From Flavobacterium sp. (GTDB lineage Bacteria; Bacteroidota; Bacteroidia; Flavobacteriales; Flavobacteriaceae), in contig JASLHL010000119.1 of assembly GCA_030152225.1 (NCBI GenBank), positions 1 through 9,518 on the forward strand: a stretch of DNA of 9,518 bases, written 5' to 3'. Below, in pieces: positions 6,311 through 9,518 of the stretch (within the stretch, counting starts at the first letter, position 1; every line of letters starts with the position of its first letter). The notes beneath the pieces are model-generated. The model was not told the DNA's origin. It made no database searches and saw only the letters and a list, made by a program, of their open reading frames with translations. Position numbers and translations under genes: made by a program.

Positions 6311-6694
6311 ATGGAAAAAATAGTAGAGGAGATGTTGCACAACGTCATCGAAAGTAAAACCTATGATGAAGAACTACTTCTAGCATACTTTTCAACGGAC
6401 TACATACAGGTAGTTGATGGGAATACGTTGGATTTTACAGGATTTAAGAGGCACATCCAAAAACTAAAAGAATTGATTGCTACTGTAGAGGTAGAGGTTC
6501 TCAATTTTGCAAGTAGAGGCCATACAGTATTTACCAAACATCAGGTTCAATCGGTTTTGCGTGATGGTTCTCACCACAAACATATCGTCATGGCAGAATT
6601 TACTTTTCACAAGGATAAGATTGTGCGATGTGAAGAGCTTACCTTTTTACTCAAGGGTACAGCATCAGGTAAAAACTTGGGGTCTACTGTATAA
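6311..6694 (+). CDS. NTF2/SnoaL-like small protein
   Basis: This 127-residue soluble protein looks like the nuclear transport factor 2-like (SnoaL) cone fold. It has N-terminal helices (residues 1-28), then FSTDYIQVVDGNTLDFTGFKRHIQKLKE (27-54), where a start strand and the FxxHI helix are typical. Antiparallel strands VEVLNFASRGHTVFTKHQVQ (61-80) and HIVMAEFTFHKDKIVRCEELTFLL (91-114) follow, the last ending in the usual E-x-T-F block. Members bind or convert small molecules, or have no known role; no catalytic residue can be assigned. A TTG at 6284 would add nine residues, but the ATG at 6311 is clearly the better start. It is divergent from mocR and has its own promoter with a palindrome across the start site. 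Its stop lies 9 bases from the stop of the convergent response-regulator gene, with no terminator between. Confidence 0.8.
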   Translation: MEKIVEEMLHNVIESKTYDEELLLAYFSTDYIQVVDGNTLDFTGFKRHIQKLKELIATVEVEVLNFASRGHTVFTKHQVQSVLRDGSHHKHIVMAEFTFHKDKIVRCEELTFLLKGTASGKNLGSTV

Positions 6695-6703
6695 AGGAGC
6701 CCG

Positions 6704-7405
6704 CTAATCCACTTGATCCAAGCGATTGTACAGCGCTCTCTTATAGGTAATTCCAATGGGAATTTGAACGTTTTTTATCGAGACTTCTTGTTCGGTGTAG
6801 GCTGTTATTTTGGTGAGATTTACCACGTATGATTTGTGGATTCTCAAGAATTTTTGTGCAGCTAAGAGGGAAACAATCTCTTGGGTAGTAGTGGTTACAA
6901 TATGCACTTTATCACTAGTGAAAACTTTGACATAATTGCCATAACTTTGAATGTAATCGATGGTGTCTTGTTGAATTTCGATTTGGTCTTTTCCTATTTT
7001 GAGTTGAATCGCCAAGGGAGGTTGTACGCTCTCACGGGAAATGTAAAAGGATAAAAAGCGCTCCATTGCTTTGATAAAGCGTGGAAAAGAGATGGGCTTT
7101 AGCAAATAATCCACCACGCCATAGTCATAGCTTTTTAAGGCATAATGTGAATGGGCGGTGGTTAAAATGGTTTTGGGCGCTTGTGGAAGGGTCTCTAAAA
7201 ACTCAATCCCTGACATTTGGGGCATATCAATATCTAAGAAGATCAAATCCACGGGGTGTAAGCGGATATAGTCTATGGCTTCTACTGCATTATAACACTG
7301 TTTTACAAGGTATAAATGGGCATTTTTTTCAATGTAATTTTGCAATACATAGTGAGAAGCAGGCTCATCGTCAATAATCATGCATTTATATCGGGATTGT
7401 TCCAT
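6704..7405 (-). CDS. LytTR-type response regulator
   Basis: This 233-residue cytoplasmic transcription factor is the output half of a two-component system. The receiver domain (residues 1-120) has the acidic pair Asp12-Asp13, the phospho-acceptor Asp58 in FLDIDMP, Thr82/Thr83 and Lys103 in LLKPI. The C-terminal LytTR DNA-binding domain (about 135-230) shows DTIDYIQSYGNYVKVFTSDK, then FLRIHKSYVVNLTKI and IPIGITYKRAL, all characteristic. The ATG at 7405 follows the kinase stop by 3 bases, so the two are surely cotranscribed and probably translationally coupled. In Bacteroidota such pairs often control cell-surface or stress genes; no target can be named here. I could not find a convincing pair of LytTR direct repeats near the operon or the divergent genes. 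Confidence 0.96.
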   Translation of the reverse strand: MEQSRYKCMIIDDEPASHYVLQNYIEKNAHLYLVKQCYNAVEAIDYIRLHPVDLIFLDIDMPQMSGIEFLETLPQAPKTILTTAHSHYALKSYDYGVVDYLLKPISFPRFIKAMERFLSFYISRESVQPPLAIQLKIGKDQIEIQQDTIDYIQSYGNYVKVFTSDKVHIVTTTTQEIVSLLAAQKFLRIHKSYVVNLTKITAYTEQEVSIKNVQIPIGITYKRALYNRLDQVD

Positions 7406-7408
7406 GGT

Positions 7409-8419
7409 TTATAAGTTGATTGATAGATGGGTAATAAATTGATTTCCTTCAGGATAAACGCGTAAGGTATGTCGATTTGGGTAGATCATCTGCAAACGCG
7501 CGGTTGTATTTTCCAAGCCTACTCTGGTTGAGGTAGGTGGAGTTGCTTTTAGCGGAAGGGGATTAACAATGTCGAGTTGCAATACGCCTTGGGTTACCTG
7601 AAGGTGGAGGTGAATAAAACAATGTTCAATATTCGAAGTCCCGTGTTTGAATGCATTTTCGACAAACGTAAAGATAATCAGTGGGGCGATAGTATAGTTC
7701 GTCGGATGGTCAATTGTCGAGGTAAAACGCAGATCACAACGATAACCCACGCGTTCTTTTTCCAGCTCAATATAGCTTTGAATAAAGGAAATTTCATCAC
7801 GTAAAGCCACCACTTCTTTCTGGCTGTTTTCAACCTGATAGCGCAGAAGCTCAGAAACCTTCATAATAGCGTCAGGTGTTTTATCGGGAAATGCAATACT
7901 CAATCCATAAATGGTATTTAATGTATTAAAGAGAAAATGAGGGTTTAACTGCTTGTTTAACAGGTCTATTTCATTTTTTTTAGTGATGATTTCTCGATGG
8001 GCGACTTCTTTTTGTTTGCGATAATAGGCTAAAAAATGAGTAGTTCCCAGGATACAAACACTCGATCCCAATAAAACCCCCAATTGATATTGAAAGGTGA
8101 GTTTGGAATTGGTTGAATGTAAAAAACAGGATTTGTATAAGAAACTTTGCGTCAGATGACTGAGTAAAAATGCTGTAACCGAGAGTAAACAAAGGGTGAG
8201 AAAGATATACAGGTATATCCGATCTCTTTTGACTAATAATGGCAAGAGGTAAAAGCGGTTTAATTGCGCATGGGCATACAAAAGCATAAAGTAAACCAAA
8301 CCTAGAAATAGACTTCTCCAACTGGCAATGAGTATCCAGTCGTTTAAAGTAAATAAAATGAAAGAGAACACCAAGACGCCTAATTCTTGTGTCCATTTAC
8401 GCTCTAATAAATCCCTCAT
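7409..8419 (-). CDS. LytS/YehU-type sensor histidine kinase
   Basis: This is an inner-membrane sensor kinase of 336 residues. Four hydrophobic segments lie at about residues 14-32, 36-50, 68-88 and 111-131, with no extracytoplasmic sensor domain, so the signal is probably sensed in or at the membrane. A short linker helix (about 132-156) leads to the His_kinase domain: phospho-acceptor His161 in LNPHFLFNTLN, N-box Asn255 in FVENAFKHG and a short G-box at 301-305 (GLENT). The C-terminus (LQMIYPNRHTLRVYPEGN) fits the family. The frame runs up to a TTG at 8485, with an ATG at 8479, but I chose the ATG at 8419. It begins right before the first membrane segment, and a -7 element at 8448-8441 would start the transcript inside the longer version. 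It forms an operon with the response regulator. Confidence 0.93.
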   Translation of the reverse strand: MRDLLERKWTQELGVLVFSFILFTLNDWILIASWRSLFLGLVYFMLLYAHAQLNRFYLLPLLVKRDRIYLYIFLTLCLLSVTAFLLSHLTQSFLYKSCFLHSTNSKLTFQYQLGVLLGSSVCILGTTHFLAYYRKQKEVAHREIITKKNEIDLLNKQLNPHFLFNTLNTIYGLSIAFPDKTPDAIMKVSELLRYQVENSQKEVVALRDEISFIQSYIELEKERVGYRCDLRFTSTIDHPTNYTIAPLIIFTFVENAFKHGTSNIEHCFIHLHLQVTQGVLQLDIVNPLPLKATPPTSTRVGLENTTARLQMIYPNRHTLRVYPEGNQFITHLSINL

Positions 8420-8440
8420 CGTGTTGTTTGTCTCTGAATG

Positions 8441-8448
8441 CAAAGATA
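8441..8448 (-). promoter_or_regulatory. -7 promoter element of the LytS/LytTR operon
   Basis: The minus strand reads TATCTTTG, an exact consensus match and the same octamer as in front of the GNAT-like gene. It predicts a start near 8434 and a leader of about 15 nt to the ATG at 8419. No -33 TTTG lies at the expected distance, so an activator may be needed; the dyad at 8478-8498 lies about 30 bases upstream. Confidence 0.5.
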
Positions 8449-8477
8449 GGGATATCTTTATTGTACCTCCTTGTTTC

Positions 8478-8498
8478 ATGACCAATGCAATTGGTCAT
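8478..8498. promoter_or_regulatory. 21-bp dyad between divergent operons
   Basis: ATGACCAAT (8478-8486) and ATTGGTCAT (8490-8498) are perfect 9-bp inverted arms around GCA. The TGACC...GGTCA form resembles operators of TetR-family regulators. It lies almost midway between the -7 element of the kinase operon (8441-8448) and the -33 element of the membrane-protein/apbE operon (8527-8530), and could control either or both. It is not followed by a T tract, so it is unlikely to be a terminator. Confidence 0.55.
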
Positions 8499-8526
8499 TT
8501 TCTTTTTGAGATTAACCGCTATTGCT

Positions 8527-8556
8527 TTTGACTTTTCTGAGGAGTTGGTATTATTG
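8527..8556 (+). promoter_or_regulatory. Promoter of the small membrane protein/apbE operon
   Basis: TTTG (8527-8530) and TATTATTG (8549-8556, 7/8 match to TAnnTTTG) are 18 bases apart, the same spacing as the NTF2-like gene promoter. The transcript would start near 8562, about 24 nt before the ATG at 8586. Confidence 0.55.
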
Positions 8557-8585
8557 TACTATAAAATGGTTTTTAATAATAGCAA

Positions 8586-8915
8586 ATGATAAGTAGAAAG
8601 CCTCAATCTCTTGTTTTATACCTCATAGGAATTGCCTTATTGCTTTTTGGGCAACGCAGTTTTTGGGACAAATTCAAAGAAGCAAGAAAACAAGTAGCAC
8701 TCGAAAAGAAACAACAGCAAGAAGAGGCGTTGATTTCGAATAGACCCTTTGAAATTCAAGAAATTGAATATGATTCCATTGGCGGAAAATGGAAAAATGA
8801 CCGCGTTTATTTTCAGACGATACACGTGGGGAATGTCAATTTCAAATCACTCAAAAACAGAAGAACTACAACCGTTGAACACCATGATGAAGAAAATGCC
8901 TCCGACAGTTTCTAA
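8586..8915 (+). CDS. Small membrane-anchored protein of unknown function
   Basis: I do not recognise this 109-residue protein. It has a single hydrophobic segment at residues 8-22 (SLVLYLIGIALLLFG), preceded by basic residues, so it is probably anchored with its N-terminus inside. A charged, glutamine- and lysine-rich helix (about 24-50, FWDKFKEARKQVALEKKQQQ) follows and could form a coiled coil, then a short domain with EIEYDSIGGKWKNDRVYFQT and a polar acidic tail. There is no lipobox or cleavage site I would trust. It has a promoter of its own, and its 3' end overlaps the start of apbE in another frame by at least 32 bases. This suggests translational coupling and a shared job, possibly in flavin-dependent electron transfer at the membrane. 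That link is an inference from gene order only. Confidence 0.75.
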   Translation: MISRKPQSLVLYLIGIALLLFGQRSFWDKFKEARKQVALEKKQQQEEALISNRPFEIQEIEYDSIGGKWKNDRVYFQTIHVGNVNFKSLKNRRTTTVEHHDEENASDSF

Positions 8916-9518
8916 GGCGTATATCACACAAACGCGAAAGCTCTTCCATTGCCACATCAAGATCAAAATACCGCTTGAGTGTGGAGAAGCCTTGTTAGAG
9001 GATTGCTTTGCCCTTTTGGAGCAACTAGATCGACGTTATAATTCTTATCAACCTGGATCGTTTTTTAGTCGAATTAATCAACAGGCAGGATATTGGGTTG
9101 AGGTAGATGATACTTGTATTGCGCTACTGCAACAGCTGCAATTGATTTCAACGCTTACCAACGGAAGTTATGATATTAGTTGTATGCCCCTGATTCGCCT
9201 GTGGGGATTCTATCAACAAGATACGGCTAATCTTCGGGTTCCCTCTGCTGCGGAATTGGCGGATACCCTGCAAAAAGTAGGGTATAAACAACTAGAGATT
9301 AAATCGAATTTTGTGCGTATTGCTGTAGGACAAGAATTAATTACAGGGTCTTTCCTTAAGGCATTTGCCGTCGATCAAGTTATTGCCTTTTTAAAAGAGG
9401 AGGGCATCACGGATGCGATAATTAATGCAGGTGGAAGTACGATTAGGGGAATTAATGATGAGACACATCCACAGTGGAAGGTTACTATTCCTTCCGCTTT
9501 TGTACCCGAAGAGCGAAC
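8884..9518 (+). CDS. apbE: FAD:protein FMN transferase (ApbE), 3' end outside window
   Basis: ApbE enzymes move FMN from FAD onto a threonine or serine of partner proteins in a Mg-dependent reaction. About 211 residues are present, roughly two thirds of the usual length; the gene runs off the right edge. Visible landmarks are LDRRYNSYQPGSFFSRIN (residues 48-65), SYDISCMPLIRLWGFY (95-110, matching the family's FDxTxxPLxxLWGF), ITGSFLKAFAVDQ (153-165) and DAIINAGGSTIRGI (177-190). The usual GGxxKGYAxD is degenerate here: one Gly is Ser155-156 context and the Gly after Lys159 is Ala. No signal peptide or lipobox is seen, unlike the exported E. coli enzyme, so this form may be cytoplasmic. The start is uncertain: ATG codons at 8833, 8884 and 8887 share the frame, and all overlap the upstream gene. 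The Met pair at 8884 is my choice. Confidence 0.85.
   Translation, partial: MMKKMPPTVSKAYITQTRKLFHCHIKIKIPLECGEALLEDCFALLEQLDRRYNSYQPGSFFSRINQQAGYWVEVDDTCIALLQQLQLISTLTNGSYDISCMPLIRLWGFYQQDTANLRVPSAAELADTLQKVGYKQLEIKSNFVRIAVGQELITGSFLKAFAVDQVIAFLKEEGITDAIINAGGSTIRGINDETHPQWKVTIPSAFVPEER

Noticed and set aside
8420..8485. N-terminal extension of the sensor kinase (TTG at 8485 or ATG at 8479)
   Set aside because: The region contains an exact -7 element and part of the dyad, and the added residues are polar with no family resemblance.

Overview
The window looks like chromosome from a member of the Bacteroidota, most likely class Flavobacteriia and perhaps a Myroides-like genus. The evidence is A+T-rich DNA, a near absence of Shine-Dalgarno sequences in front of well-supported starts, several exact or near-exact copies of the Bacteroidota -7 element TAnnTTTG, and the style of the proteins. 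The genus is an inference from protein character, not a search result. I see no RNA genes, CRISPR array, insertion sequence, integrase or phage gene.

Layout. 1-284: non-coding A+T-rich DNA ending in the terminator of the next gene. 285-1844 (-): a COG2509-type FAD-dependent oxidoreductase. 1845-2326: a long gap with a G+C-rich block and an A/T hairpin. 2327-2884 (+): DNA-3-methyladenine glycosylase I (tag). 3077-4060 (+): aldo/keto reductase. This gene converges on a minus-strand pair and shares a bidirectional terminator with it: a MocR-type regulator (4681-6114) followed by a divergent GNAT-like acetyltransferase (4102-4611). 6311-6694 (+): a small NTF2/SnoaL-like protein, divergent from MocR and convergent with the next operon. 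6704-8419 (-): a two-gene LytS/LytTR two-component system, with the kinase first and the regulator 3 nt behind it. 8586-8915 (+): a small membrane-anchored protein of unknown function, overlapping in a different frame the start of an ApbE flavin transferase that runs off the right edge.

How it fits together. Most genes are single-gene housekeeping or stress units: DNA alkylation repair, carbonyl reduction and a flavoprotein. The most informative parts are the control regions. A motif close to TGTACCGATA occurs upstream of mocR and twice at the mocR/GNAT junction, with similar placement relative to the -7 elements, suggesting that the MocR protein controls itself and the acetyltransferase. A perfect 16-bp palindrome sits on the start site of the NTF2-like gene. 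A 21-bp dyad separates the LytS/LytTR operon from the small-membrane-protein/apbE operon.

Five starts were moved inward from TTG codons or alternative Met codons to better-supported ones, as given per gene. I found no clear new defence or mobile system. The best candidates for something undescribed are the small membrane protein coupled to apbE and the three operator-like sites.
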